Below are positions 33,149-46,391 of a DNA stretch of 64,000 nt, piece by piece; within the stretch, counting starts at the first letter, position 1, and each line of letters opens with the position of its first letter. Below the pieces are notes generated by a model. That model worked only from the letters and a program-made list of their open reading frames with translations, was not told the DNA's origin and made no database searches. A program made the position numbers and the translations under genes. Source of the stretch: Eopsaltria australis (Eukaryota > Chordata > Aves > Passeriformes > Petroicidae); NCBI GenBank assembly GCA_034509425.1, contig JAVTVJ010000566.1, positions 2,125,646 through 2,189,645 on the forward strand. Direction: 5' to 3'.

Positions 33149-36100
33149 CTCCAAGGGGTTCTGTTGGACTCGCTGTGTCTCAGCTCTGTTTTCCAGCACT
33201 GGGACCCCTCAGGCAGCTGCAGGTGGCTGAAGGAGGGAGAAAATGCACATTTCTCTTGCCCACAGCACAGAGCAGGGGAAAAACCCTTAAAGAACACTAC
33301 AGAGCACACAGAAAGCATAAAACACCCCACATTTTCCCTTTCCTTATACTCAATTTCGACATTCACCCAGGTTTTCCTGTGAATTCCAATGGAAAAGCAC
33401 AAAAGCAACCCAAAGAGAATGGCAAAATAATGAAGGAAACTCAAACTGCTTTATATACATTCAAAAGAGCAATCCTGTGGCACCGCAAGCCCACGGCTCC
33501 CCAAACTGAGCTGTGCACACGTGTTGCTCATTGAACAGCCTTATCTCACAGATAACCAGAGCAGCTCCTCCAAGAGCTGGGCATGAAAATGAGCTGCACT
33601 GAATTAATGTGGAACCACTCACAAAGCTTTGTCTTTCTGTGAGATTGCAAATCCAACAACTGCCGGGGCCGTCGAGAGAATTCTATGGAGCACAATCAGC
33701 ACTGGGAGCCATAAATTACAGCTGTCTGTTCCCAGTGGAAATAATTCTGGGCAAAATGCTTGCATTTGCTGCTTTACCCACCTGGATGGCATCCAAGATT
33801 CAGCGAGACTCGATTCTCCTTTTTGGTAGAAAAATCAGAATTTCAGCAATTCAGAAGTAGAATTATTATTATTATCAGTATTATTATTATTATTATTACT
33901 ATAATGCATTGCCTGATGCAAAAACTTCATCTGCTTGCAAACAGACGCCTACCTGCGTTAAAAAAAAAAAAATCCATCCCTTTTTCTTTTTAATTCACCT
34001 ATTCACAATGCTCTTGGCCTTCCTTGAGGATTGAGTCTCAGGAAATGGTATTAAAGGGGGGAAAAACCAGTCTGAGTTCATGCAGGACATTTTTGTGCAA
34101 AACATTGGTGGTGTCGTGGCTGTGGCAGAATCATCTGCAGCACCTGAAGCTGAAGCCATGAAACATCACGATAGGCCTGAAGGCTCTCAGTAAGAATCCA
34201 GAAAAGTAAAAATCCACATGAAGCACAGAATTATGGGCACCTTTTGAACACCATCAAACCACAAACACATCCCTCCCGCTCACAGCACGTGCAGCTACAT
34301 GTTAGATTTGGAGAAAAGAATGATTTGAGCTGGATTGCCTGAGAACCAGAGGTCAGTTAGCTCAATTCTTACCTCAAAAAGTCACAACACTACTCCCTTG
34401 TTCTCTTTTTTCCAACAGAGGATGTGTAAAACCAGTGTAAGGTCCCTGCTCCTACCATTAACACTGTAACCCTTCCAAAATTTTGTTCTCAAAACATCCA
34501 CTACTGCAGCTGCTCAGTGCTGAAATGTCACTGATTAACCACCAAACCTGGCCCAGTTCCTTTGAAATACATTAATAATTCTGCATGGCAAGTGAGACAA
34601 GTCATTTGAAATACTTAGACCCATTGTTGAGGTGCACATTCAACCATCTTTGAAAATCACGAGGTTTGGAAACACCTGAAAACTGGTGCACACAAAATTC
34701 ACTCAGTAATGCCAGGAAATCTCCAGGTCTCGTTCCACTTACAATCGATTTCCATAATCCCTTTCCCAAAAAATCAAATGCTTTAAATGCCACTGCTGCC
34801 AGTGCCAAGGAATTCTGTTCCACGGGGAGCAATTACACTTGGGAAAGGCTTTGCCACACTGAAGTAATTTCTCTTAAGGGTAAAATGGACACAAAGGGAG
34901 AAATCTGTGAAATCTACATTAAAAGAGCTCCAGGAATGACTCACAGCCAACAAAGCACATCCATGGCCACAGTTCTGCTGCTGTAACCACTGAAAATCTC
35001 TGACAAGCCCAGCTCAGTCAGCAGCAGCAGCAAGGAGGGTGCAGGATGTGCTGGTTTCTAAAATATAGGATTTTAGAGCCAGCTGCAAACCTCTGTGTGA
35101 GTGTGGCAGCATCCCCTCCTCCTGTGCCAACCTTGGCAAGTTGAACAAAACCATTCCTAGCCTTGAATCTCTGCCCTTCCCTACTTCTGTGATTTCATCT
35201 AAACCTAAAATTTAACATTCCCCTGCTCTAAATATCATCACATTCCCAAAATGTTGGTAAAGCACACTTAAATGCAGAGATGCAGCTTAAAGTTCCACAG
35301 GCAAGACACTGGAACTGAAGTTAAAGAAAGTCAGATTGGCTTTATGTTTCATGCAATTTTGGGGAAAAAAAGGGATTTTTTTACCATCACGAATGTACCA
35401 CCACTGTTGAGGATGACATAGAAGCAGCTCTGACAACTTGATGGATGTTTCACTGTCCTTTCATTCTGAAATTCAGATTAAAGCTTCACCACGGGCAGCT
35501 CCACAGCCATCTCAACCAGCAGAAGCTGTTTCCATATGTTTTATTTCTGTTAGCAGCAATAAAACTAATTTAAACTAACATCAGGAGACTCATCAGATTC
35601 CACTCTACTGCAGAGGGTCAGCCTGACATTTATGTAAAAACCTATTGGAGGAAAACTTCAGGGGGTTTTAAATTACTAACAAGTGATGATTTTGCACTTT
35701 TTAAGGACTGGTTAAAAAAAATATAGCAGAGTCATGACAGAATGATAAAAACCAGCCAGAAAAGGGCATTTTTACACACAGACACTGAGCCATTTAGATG
35801 GCACAGCAATACATTCCAACTTGAAAATTAGTTTTACAAGTAAGTCTCTCTGTGTTTAATTGCCCAAACCTGCACTTTGCAGGTTCTCAGAGAAGAGGCT
35901 GAGTCACAAAATTCAAGTAGATTTTCCTGGAGTAAAACAAAACAAAAAGTTCCCCAAACTTTGCTTCTCTGCTGCTGCATCCCTGCAGTTTGTCAGGGTC
36001 TGTTTCACAGCCAATCCTCCCACTCCACCCAGCACAGGATGAGGCTGATATTCCTCAATTCTCTCCTGCTCTCCAGTAAATGAGACAATTACTGTTCCAC

Positions 36101-39100
36101 TCAATCTAACGTGCACCTTTGCAAGGATTCAGCCTTTCTGTGTGATCCTCAACAGGCACAAAACTCCCCACATCCTCCACCTATTACAGACTGGGAAAAA
36201 TCTCACTTTTCTTCTAGTTCAGCTAAATAACTTAGCTGATGTTTTCCCCATAATTAGTACAGCCCTCTTTTCTTTATTCTTGTTTTTAAATTAACCTTTC
36301 TTGGACTAATTTGTTATTATTTCTAGGACACCAGACTTTTTTGGAAATAACCTTGGCACCTCTCAGCTCAGGAGCCACAAAAGCCTCTCCTTTTATGCAG
36401 TTTTCTTTATTTTCTACCTTGTTGCTCCTCAAAAAGCACACAACTAGGAAAGAACAACTGGAAAGGAATAAAATTACAAAAAAAAAAGTGTTGTTTTTGA
36501 GCAGATTTCGGAGGTTTGCTCATCAGAGCTGCTGCCTGAACCTCTCTGCACCTCAAACATTGCTCAAATCCTCCATTCTGTTGATTTTTAAACACTCAAA
36601 GTCTGTGTAGAGGAAAAAGGAACTTCTACTATTAAACCTTGAGAAAATCTTTGCAAACTTTGATGGGATGTACAGCACACAGACATCATCATCCTGGCTG
36701 TCAGAGTTACACCACTAAACATCAAAATACCTTGTAAAACAAATTGCATTTTCTCCTGGAAACGTGTGAACAAAGCCAGGTAATTAAAGCAGCTCTACAC
36801 TGACAGCTCCACACAGTGTGTGCATTGCACCTCAGAATGCAGAGTGTTCAAAGCAATCCACCCATTTTCATAGAGATTTAATAAACTCCTCGCCTTGGAA
36901 ATGACGTGGCATTCACCAAAGGGAAACCAAAGTGAGTTTATTGCAGTACAGCTGTATTATAAGCAGAAAGGATTTTAGGAGCTTGTACAACGGGATAATT
37001 CATTGTTTTTTTTGTCACAATGAGAGAGGCAAATTGAAGAAATAAAGTCAAGCTGATTTTTGGTTGTTTTAGTGTATTATCTGGAATTATTTTAGTGTGT
37101 TATTTGCAATTTACTGCTTTGCTGTGTCAACCTCATCTCTGCACAGATTCTGTGTTTTCTGCATTTCACAGCACTATAAAACATCTTGTGGATGCAATTT
37201 CCTCATTACAAGCAGCTATGAACTACTGAAAACAAATCCACCAGGGCAATATCCTTTGCAAACAGAGCAGCAGTGTGAAATTCCAGGGCATCACTTGTAC
37301 TGGATATTCCATCCCAGCATGAAAAACACCAGCAAATCTCTTGGTCAGGAGTCTGATTGCACTCACCCAGTTGGGAGAGACCAACCTCTCTGGCTGCATC
37401 TCAGTTTATTTGGAGTGGTCCTTTGATCTTCAGTGTCAGTGGTTGAGAGTCAGTCAATCCTAACCAGTATTTCCATTTACTGACCACAAACACAAACCCT
37501 TCAAACTTCACTCCACCTGGTGTCTGTCCAGCCAACACTGAGACAGGACATTTTATCCCTGGTTTCTCACCTGCCTGTGGCTCCTTGCACCCCTTGATTT
37601 CATGGAACCATTTGGCAGGGCAGAATTTGGATCTGCTGCTACTTTGCTGATATCTCAGTGAGCAGGAACAATGATCTCTTCAGAGATTAAACACTATTCC
37701 TCCCCAGACTGCCCTGATCATTTAATTTCAGATAATTACATTTCATCTTCATTTGCCAGAAAGAAAGGGAAACAGCAGGAAGCAAATTAACCACAATATA
37801 AAGATGCTGCCTAAACACCCACAGAGCTTAGGGAGCTTTTTTTGCCCAAGACAAGCCCAAAGCTGCCCAGGATGTTGTGCAGGCACAAACACAACAGCAC
37901 ATCCTCAGTGACATTTCACCTCAGAGAAAATGCAGTTTAAGAGGGGAGGAGAGAGGATTTACACTGAAAAAACATTTCAGGAGTGAAATATCCCAGTCCA
38001 TGAAGGTGCCTGGCAGAAGCCAGGGCTGGAGTCCCACCTGGGGCTGGTGTTCAGGCAGCACCAAACCCGAGCTGAAGGGAGAAGCTTTCAGCTGTGCCTG
38101 TGCACTGCTTAAACCCCCAAAAACTCTCTGCAAGAGATGCACCCAGTGATGCTACACACACACCCCCATGGGAGCAGCCAAACCCCACAGGGGCTCAGGG
38201 ACACACAGGAATGATCACTGAGGCTGGAACGTGCCCACACTGCTGTAAATCCACACGCCAGGGGCATTATTTCCAGTCTGCACCAGCTGAGCAGCATCAG
38301 TCCTTCCACAGCTTGCCAGCACACTGGCAGCTCTGCTGGGAGCTAAAAAGCCAATGAATGAATGCAGTGATGCCTACAGACATCCCCCTGCAGCCTTGGG
38401 GTTTGATCCAGTGCAGTTGCTGTGCATTAAACTGATTAAACTGATTCCCAACTCGCCCTGCACGGCCTCGAGCTCAAGTCCGCACCACAGTGATCCTGAA
38501 TTCTGTTGTGAGAAAAAAGCATTTCAGAGGATCTTTAATCCTTTCCTACAGACTTCTGATTTTCTGTTCTTGGGGATAGTCTGCACACCTGTGGGTGAGA
38601 ACTGGATTCATTCTGCAAGGGAAGGTCCTGCCTTTGCTTTGGGGTTTTACAATAAATAAACACAGTGCCTTAAGGTGCAAGATCCTGACAGTCCCCAAAG
38701 CAAACTGCAGGGTGCTATGGTGAAGCCACAGTCAATATCATGATATTAATATATATAATATTATGAACCTCATTATCACTGATCAATAGTCACACTGCTG
38801 GAGAATCAAGGCACCTATTTCATGGCAATGCCCTAATGAATATGGAGCACTTCCAGATCCAAGGATGGAAGTTGCACCTCAGTCCTGTTGAGAGCACTTT
38901 CACAAGCTCCACAAGTTTGACTCAGCCATGTTCCCAGAGAGGTAGGAACAAAAACCACCCCTGAGGCAACGAGTACAAACCACCAAGTGAGCAAGCTGGA
39001 AGGAAAGTATCTGATAATTACATGAAATTCTGCACATCACCTGAACCTTCCAGGCATTGTAATAACGAGGCAATGAAGGTTCTCCCTGTCAGGTGAAAAA

Positions 39101-39966
39101 GAAGAGACTGCTAAGAAAGCCAGAATAAGTCCATGGACTTCTCTCCATCACAGATGCTACCCCAAAACTGGCAGGGAGCTGGTTCACAGCTTCCCCAGGG
39201 CACAGGGGTGTCCAGCAGGAACTAATTATAAATCTTTTTTAATGATCCAAATACTTCACTCTCAAACTACACCAGAGACAGAATGATTCAGTGACTTATC
39301 CTAGGTAGGAGATCCTTTACTCAAAATACCAATGGCATGCTAAGCACAACCAATAATGCCTACATTTTAAAAAAAAAATCTATTTCTATTTAATGCATTT
39401 AAATAAAGTATTTTGTTAGAACAAAGACATCAAGATGATGTACACGTACCTGAGGCTTCTTGAGCTGTCACCTTCAGACCTGTAAAGCAATACACAAACA
39501 TTTAGGACACAGTTATTTCCAGCCTTTATAATTTAAAAGCCATGTAACTTTTCAAGCATTCCCTCCCTCTGTACTTCAGTGAGTTTCTCTAGGGCTTGTT
39601 GGACTTCTCTGCTAATAAGATATTCAGAAAAGAAACACGTCTGCTTAGGCTTCGAGGAAATCTATCAGAAGTTAAAACCCAGTTAACAGCTGAAGTCAAT
39701 AACTGCAATATTTAAATGGGTGACACCCTCTGAACCTTCAGTAAAGATCCTCCTCAAACATGCACAGAGATTTATTTTCCATCCTCACAAGTGGAAAGCA
39801 ACACTCTGACACTATTCTAGAAGCAGATTATTTTGTACATTTTAATTTTTGTCTTCACGCTTTAGCTGAAGAGGCAAATAGGTCTGGAATCCAACACCCA
39901 GCCTTATCAGACACTCAGAAAGGGCCAAGGTTAGCAAATAAAGGTAATTTAAAATCTTTAAAGCCT
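33149..39966. other. Unique non-coding stretch
   Basis: Nearly 7 kb without a recognisable gene or transposon. Minor features are a TTA microsatellite (33862-33899), a poly-A run (33960-33972) and an AT-rich patch (38738-38767). A 142-codon frame (33106-33534) starts inside the CR1 tail and has no domain. Confidence 0.5.
33862..33899 (+). repeat. TTA/ATT trinucleotide microsatellite
   Basis: About twelve ATT units, interrupted once by 'atcagt' near 33875. Confidence 0.92.
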
Positions 39967-39995
39967 CACACTTTTCTGAATTTCAGAAAAGTGTG
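39967..39995 (+). repeat. Perfect 13-bp hairpin with a 3-base loop
   Basis: The arms 'cacacttttctga' (39967-39979) and 'tcagaaaagtgtg' (39983-39995) are exact reverse complements separated by 'att'. There are no flanking base pairs beyond this. The stem is too short for a typical microRNA precursor; its role is unknown. Confidence 0.9.
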
Positions 39996-42900
39996 CAAAA
40001 AGGAGGGATAAGATACAGCAAGTTAGAGAGGGGCAGTTTTCCTTAAGCTGAGATAATTTCATCAATCAAACTCGGAACAAAGACTCTCCTCTTTCCCCAG
40101 TATTTTTTTTAAGCAAAGAAATTTAATTCAGCATCATTCACACTGAAAGGGATTTCATCTCCAAGGAGAAATGGAAACATAATATTCTATTTTCATGACC
40201 AAACAAAAATCCAGAAGGAAACATAGAACCCTTTGCCCAATTCCTTTCATCCCTCACTCCCAAAGCTGCCCCCTCAAAGCCAAGGCCAGCTCTTTAGGAA
40301 CTAAAACACAGCTACAAACACAGCTGTTTGACAGACACAGAAGTCCCATGGAGCTGAGCTCAGCCCTGCACCCCCAGGAGTAATGACAAAATTAATGAAT
40401 CCAGGATTTGAGTGTTTGAGTGCCACCTTCCCACACTCGGCTCTCAGCAAATCCCAGCTGGCACAGCACACACCTTACACTGGGAAAGATGTTCACGTAA
40501 TTGCTGGTGCTTTCAAGTTCTCAAATACAGGAGACAACTGCATCGTTAATGCCTTAATTCCCTGCCTTTCCTCTGGCTTGGAAGAACGAATTCATCTAGA
40601 AAAACTCACAGGGAATACGACTCTGAGTGCTCAGAGCATTCTGATGTCACTGGGAGCAGCACCAGCCACCCCAAACCACCTTTCCATCACCACATTTCTC
40701 CTCTCATTGGAATTCCAGAAGTATTTCCAGTGAGGTGAGGGTGATTTCCAGCTGATCACCTCCCACCCCCAGCACAGCAGACAAAGGGGGCCCAGCACCC
40801 CTTCTTTATTTTTAGGATTCCCAGAAAAGCTGGGAAATTTTGTCACCGCTAAATTCGCGTTTCCAAGGGTAAGATTTACTCGAGTAAATTCCAAAGAGTT
40901 GCTCAGAGCTGGTCAATTCTGCTCAGGGAGTGAGTAATTGATGAGCAGGGCTGAATGAACACAGCACTGAGAGAACCCACTGCTTGGGTTTGAAATAAAG
41001 CATTCGATTTTCTTTAAGCATTCTTTCAAAGGCAGCATTGGGGATCGATATTTAATGTTTCTGCTCACACGGGAAGCACGTGCTGGGCTCTGGGTTAGGT
41101 TTTTTTTTTTCCTTTTGACCCAGACAAAAGAAATGATACTGGCACTGCTGAGACAAGGAGAAAGGTGAAAAGGCTCCTGGCAGTATCTTGCATTATTTAT
41201 TTCAAGGTAGACCTTAAGGGAAAAAAAAAAAAGCCCACAATATATAGAATATCTTCTGTGCTGTAGTACTTGGAACAGCACAGATTCCATTTAGATATCT
41301 GAGTTGTATCAGTGATGAGATAAATGTCAGGCAATGTTCTCCAAGATTTCTCCTCTCAGCCCTGGATGGTTTCCAAGATTTCATTTTGAGTAGAACTAAA
41401 TATTTCAATATTACACTCCTATTGAAGTACAAGTTTGTCTTCTTCCTGACCCCAGGAATTTCATTCTCAGTAGGAAATATAGTAAAGCACATCCTTTTTG
41501 AGACTGTTACAGCAAAGAGAAGCAGAAATTATTTCCCTACCATAGTAATTACTGTAATTTCATTGCAAGCAGAGGCCAGGAGGAACAGGTACCATCATAA
41601 CAAACCTTGAACCAAAAACCAAATATAAAGAAAAACCAAAAAAACCCAGTACTTGAGATTTACAGGAAGCTGCCAATCAAAGTGTTTAACCATTAAAATC
41701 CTCAATTATTTTTTGAGTTTCACCAAGTACTGCCATCACCCCCTGTCACTCCATATCCAAAACATGGGTATTTCAGGAAATAGCTCCACTCATGCTAACA
41801 ACATGATTTATCTTTGTCACCCCCATCCTCCTATAAACACCCTGTGCAGGAGAATAACAATCCAACCATCTTGGCTTCCAGCTGCTGACTTGGCTGGCAG
41901 TTTTCCAACAAACCATCCTTGGTGGGTGGTGTCAGCTCCTAAAAATCGGAAGCCATCTCCAGGAATAACACAATTCCAAAGAAAACGCTGAGGAAAGCAC
42001 AAGATGGAAAAGCCCTTCAGATTGGGAATGGGAGAGGTTCCCATTCCCAGGTCTCAGGTGACAGCAGGACCTCAAATCCCAGCAGCAGCAGAGCTCCTTC
42101 AGTGGCTTTTCCTCATTCCAAGGATTTTTGCAGGTCTCTGGCTCACGCCAGCAGGAAACATTCAATTCTCATTATTCCCCCTAAGAGCCACAATAAACAA
42201 ACTGAAAGTCCTGAGACATCTGATTTGTTGTTTGCACTCAAAGCTGCACTTTAGAAGTGGAACAGCACAAAGTAAAGCTGCTTCCAAGGGCAGCTTCAGG
42301 ACCTGCTTTCCTCTTGCTCATTAAAGTAATAATTTTCCAAATTAAACACTGCTCAGAACCATCAAGGTATATAATACAGACTGAGATTCATATCTAAACC
42401 TGCAACAATTCCAAGCTGAGCAGACACTTTATCTGGGCAGTGAGTTATAGCAATGCCCTATAAAACTATACAGCAAGTAGTTTTAACTGTTTTAAAACTC
42501 TGTTTGTCCAGGATTCATGTTCAGGGGTGCAAAATGTGGTGCAAAAACTCAGGAAAAAAAGCAGAACTCAAACCTTTCTGTAAGAACCCATAAGTGGACA
42601 GGGCTTTAAATAGTTCTCACAGCCACCCCTGTGGTAGGAATCCCACTCAGATCTCACCTCCTTGGAGCTGTCACTTCCATCAGAATAAAAAAGAACTGGG
42701 GAAAAGCCAAGGTCTCTAACAGCATGTCAAACATCCACGGAATAATCAGACTCCAACTGAACTGCATCTTCTCACAAGCCACAAGAAGTGATGTTATTGT
42801 AGCAGACTGAGGTAGATTATACACTAACCACATATTAAAGATCATTCTAATTCCATTTTTTACAAGAGGAAAAAGACTGGATCAAATCTTTGCACAGCAA

Positions 42901-43451
42901 TACAGAGATCAATGCATTTGATTAAGCCTTGCTTTGAGCACAGAACATGCCTCAAAAACAAAGCTGCACCCAGCACAGGGTGTTCTTTTGGAGTGTATTA
43001 GATCTCTCAGCATCTGTAATGCACAGGAACAGATTCCCTTCAAGGGAGAATTCATTGATGGCTACAGAAATGATGCTCCTTGGGTGAGGAGCAGGGAATG
43101 GTGTGAGGTTCCTGTAGGTGAATGTTCTGAGCAGCAATTCAAACCGAGACAGATGTTGCCAGGAAACCTCCAGCCCCATCTAAAGGCTATTAGAGCTTCC
43201 CAGGATTTTTATCTGAGCCTGCTGGCTGTGAATGATGCTCTGTGCCCCTGTGGATCCCAGCAGATGTGCAAACCTCTGCCAAGGAAAGCAACACTCTTTT
43301 CCCAGCAGTCTGGGAAGAGCAGCCTCGGGAATGGTGTGGAGTCGAGTTGGGATAAAACCTCCCCAGCTCAGACTCACTCACTGTCCTGCCCTTATCCCCA
43401 CACTTAGAGAGTGTGGATCAGCACCCCAGCACTGCCAGCAATGTAAAAAAA
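39996..43451. other. Unique non-coding stretch
   Basis: No gene is recognised. A 157-codon frame at 42934-43407 and a 125-codon minus frame at 40913-41290 have no recognisable domains. The 40840-41090 part retains several CpGs and is treated as a candidate element in the findings. Short T and A runs lie near 41100 and 41221. Confidence 0.5.
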
Positions 43452-43551
43452 GGGAATTATTTGTGTTGGGAGGGACCTTAAAGCCCATCTCAGCCATGGC
43501 AGGGACACCTCCCTTGGCTGCTCCAAGCCCCATCCCACCCAGCCTGCATCC
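43452..43551 (-). mobile_element. CR1 LINE 3' end fragment, minus strand
   Basis: Read on the + strand: 'ttgtgttgggagggacctta', 'aagcccatctcagccatgg', 'cagggacacctcccttggct', 'gctccaagccccatccc'. This is the reverse complement of the CR1 'ggtccctcccaac ... gccatgg ... gtccctg' 3' end. Confidence 0.85.
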
Positions 43552-45097
43552 AACAGACACAGGCAGCAGGGATTCTCCATCCCAAAAACTGCTGTGGCCA
43601 TCAAGGCTCTGTGTGGTAGACTGAGTCAAAAGATTCCACTGGGCTGAAGACTCGAAAGTCTTCAGATATTAGATAAGAAACATAGAAAGACCTGTCCAGT
43701 CAGTAGCATTTTAACAGGGTGGGTTTTGGGATGAGAAAAATGATGAATTTCACCACTAACAAAGCCCCTTCAGCAAGATCCTGTCATTGGCACAACAGAG
43801 TGAACACCTTTCCATCAACACAATTAAAACACACTCACCACAGCCTCCCACAAAGTTCCAACCAAGTTATAATGGTATGAAGCTCACACTAAGATCCCAG
43901 GACTCTGGTCACTTCAAGATACAGGAAAACAGTATTGCTGATCATATTCCATATTTTTAAACACAGGTTTGGTGTCATGATGACTGTATTGAAAGCTTTC
44001 TGGTTCATTTGTCTCGCTGTTCCACACATTCAGCTCACTGGGCACCAGTCCACTGCTCCCACCCTCAAAAAAAGCCATAAATACATTCTGAGTGCAGAGA
44101 GCAGCAAGAGTTCAGATGTGATTTCCCACCACCAAGCTGAAAAAGAAGTCTCCATCAAGACCCAAAGAGTGCAAGATTTAGAAGTCATATCAGCAATACA
44201 TACAAGCTAAATTTGGGCTGCCACTTGGACCATGATCCTGTGGCAGCTCAAGCATGAAAGGACAGCACTTCCCACATGGAATGGCATCATGCAGACAAGT
44301 TAATGTGAGCTAAACCTGTGAATCACCCGCTGCAAAACCCAAGGTCGCTTATGTAAGAAGCATTTTCAGGCACCATTTTGGAAACAAAAGGCAGGCAAGG
44401 ATGTGCCCAGCTCCTGCTGTGTGCTGGGGATAATCACCAGGTACTGCTGGAAGTGCTTCCCATAAAAACAGACAATTCCCAGGTATGGGCACTCTCCCCA
44501 GAACACCCACACAGGGCAGGGAGCTCTGCTGGGCTGTGGAGGAGGGTGTGGAGTGAGCTCTGTGTTACAGCACAACACAAGGCTGACTGCCTAAAAAGGA
44601 TCTGTTTGCTAAATTGACTGGATTTTAGACCTACAAGCACCAATTAACCAAGCTCACTGAGACAGCACAGGATTGCACCCACACCATCATTAATCACATT
44701 CTTTCTGCCCTTATTTTCTCCAACTCCCATTAAAGAAATGGACTTTTTACCAATCTTAAGTGCCAGTTAAAGTTGCAGATGCCCTTTTTAAATAGAGATT
44801 CACTCTGTGCAGTTTGCATGCACTCCTGTTTGTGCAGAAGCATCCTCCCATCCCAGCTCTGGGAACGCACCACCGAAAGCCATTTGGTCCTTGCAAAGCT
44901 GTCACACACAGACCATTATGAGAAAACAGCCTTTTTAGGTTTTTTAGCCTTTAGAGTGAGTTCTAACTGTGAGCCTGGACAGGAACATTGAGAAGAGCCA
45001 CTTGCACAGGTTCCATTTGTGTCATGTTAAGCCCAACCCATGAAAGGGAACAGACACTGATCTCCCACAGATAACTCAGCGTATTCTCTACTCCAGC
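43552..45097. other. Unique non-coding stretch
   Basis: Nothing recognisable beyond short overlapping open frames. Confidence 0.5.
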
Positions 45098-45202
45098 CTG
45101 GCCATCTGGACACAATCCTGAGCTCTAGGGAGCCCTGCCTGAGTGGGGAGGTTGGCCTGGATGACCTCCAGTGGTCCCTTCCAACTCGAACCATCCTGTG
45201 AT
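45098..45202 (+). mobile_element. CR1 LINE 3' end fragment
   Basis: The words 'gagccctgcctgagtgggg', 'aggttggcctggatgacctc', 'cagtggtcccttccaactcg' and 'aaccatcctgtgat' follow the pattern of CR1 subfamilies ending in 'ggttggactagatgacctcc...ttccaacctcaaccattctgtgat'. Confidence 0.88.
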
Positions 45203-45989
45203 AAATACCATGGCAATGCAGCTCCTGGCATACAGTCTCCATAACAAGCTTGTTATATCCATTCCTGGACTGCTCACAGCCACTGCTGTCCAAGAAATGT
45301 CTGTTCCAAGCTCTCAGAGATCTCTGAGGAGGGATTTGCAGAAGCCCAGCCTGATGTCCCTGCCCAGCCACCGCTCTGTGCCATATGCTCCAAGCTCTGG
45401 GTGGAACAGAGCCCTCCCCACGCTCACCTTCTTCAGCCAGCACGTGTTTCTTAGTAACCTGGCTTCTCTTGATGCCTGAAAATAGTTTGGAGCCACAGCC
45501 AGGCTCCAAAGCAGGCAGCCTGTGCTTCCCATCAAGGTTACTGAACCATCTGTGCACTCAGCAGGAGCGGAGCAGCCTCCCCCCGCAGGGAACTGCAGGT
45601 GCTGCCTCCCTGCACCACCTGGGCAGCCTGGGGCTGCCTCCCAGACCAGAATAGTCACCACAAACGGCTAAAAACACGGGAAACTCAGCCTTCAAGTGGT
45701 GCTGCTTGTGCCTAACCAGAGCAGTGCTGTTATCCCCGTGCCCCAGGTAGGGATGTGCCACTGCACCGACACACCTGGGGCAGCCCAAAGCACAGACAAG
45801 CTGAGGTGTGTTTTGATCCTGTCCAGAGTGTTTGGTGTCACCTCTGGAAGGTGGGGCAGAGCCAGCTCTGCCCTGTGTCCCCCGAGGGGCCTGGCACGTG
45901 TCACACAACACTGTCACCAACTCTGGCCAGTTCTGCCCCGCTCAGCGCGGAACACAATCCCTGCACGTGCCCTGAGAAGCACAGAAAAT
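45203..45989. other. GC-richer unique stretch left of the minisatellite
   Basis: The sequence is GC-rich, and long overlapping frames on both strands run from here into the minisatellite. No domain is recognised in the non-repeat parts, and I do not call a gene. Confidence 0.5.
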
Positions 45990-46391
45990 GGGATTGTGAT
46001 CAGTGGGGTTGTGATCAATGGGATTGGGATTGTGATCAAAGGGGTTGTGATCAGTGGGGTTGTGATCAATTGGATTGTGATCAATGGGGTTGTGATCAGT
46101 GGGGTTGTGATCAGTGGGGTTGTGATCAGTGGGGTTGTGATCAGTGGGATTGTGATCAATGGGGTTGTGATCAGTGGGGTTGTGATCAGTGGGGTTGTGA
46201 TCAGTGGGGTTGTGATCAGTGGGATTGTGATCAATGGGGTTGTGATCAGTGGGGTTGTGATCAGTGGGGTTGTGATCAGTGGGGTTGTGATCAGTGGGAT
46301 TGTGATCAATGGGGTTGTGATCAGTGGGGTTGTGATCAGTGGGGTTGTGATCAGTGGGGTTGTGATCAGTGGGGTTGTGATCAATGGGATT
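45990..46391 (+). repeat. 15-bp minisatellite with 75-bp higher-order unit
   Basis: About 27 uninterrupted copies of a 15-bp unit, consensus 'gtgatcagtggggtt', each holding the palindrome TGATCA. Variant units with 'gggatt' followed by 'caat' recur exactly every 75 bp (46071, 46146, 46221, 46296), so blocks of five units have been amplified together. The first four units are more irregular, and the array ends abruptly at 'caatgggattccatggg'. Because 15 is a multiple of three and the unit lacks stops, four frames (two on each strand) stay open across the array. Confidence 0.97.

Noticed and set aside
42811..42830. let-7-like seed 'tgaggtagattata'
   Set aside because: It matches only the first eight bases of let-7, and no complementary arm is near.
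42934..43407. 157-codon frame as an exon
   Set aside because: No recognisable domain or conserved motif, it overlaps other frames on both strands, and it ends close to a CR1 piece.
45241..45256. Perfect 16-bp palindrome ataacaagcttgttat
   Set aside because: About one such palindrome is expected by chance in 64 kb, and there is no supporting context.
45990..46391. CRISPR array
   Set aside because: The units are contiguous with no unique spacers, and the window is vertebrate DNA.
45990..46391. Telomere-like GGGGTT repeat
   Set aside because: GGGGTT is only part of a 15-bp unit; vertebrate telomeres are TTAGGG, and none of that repeat is present.
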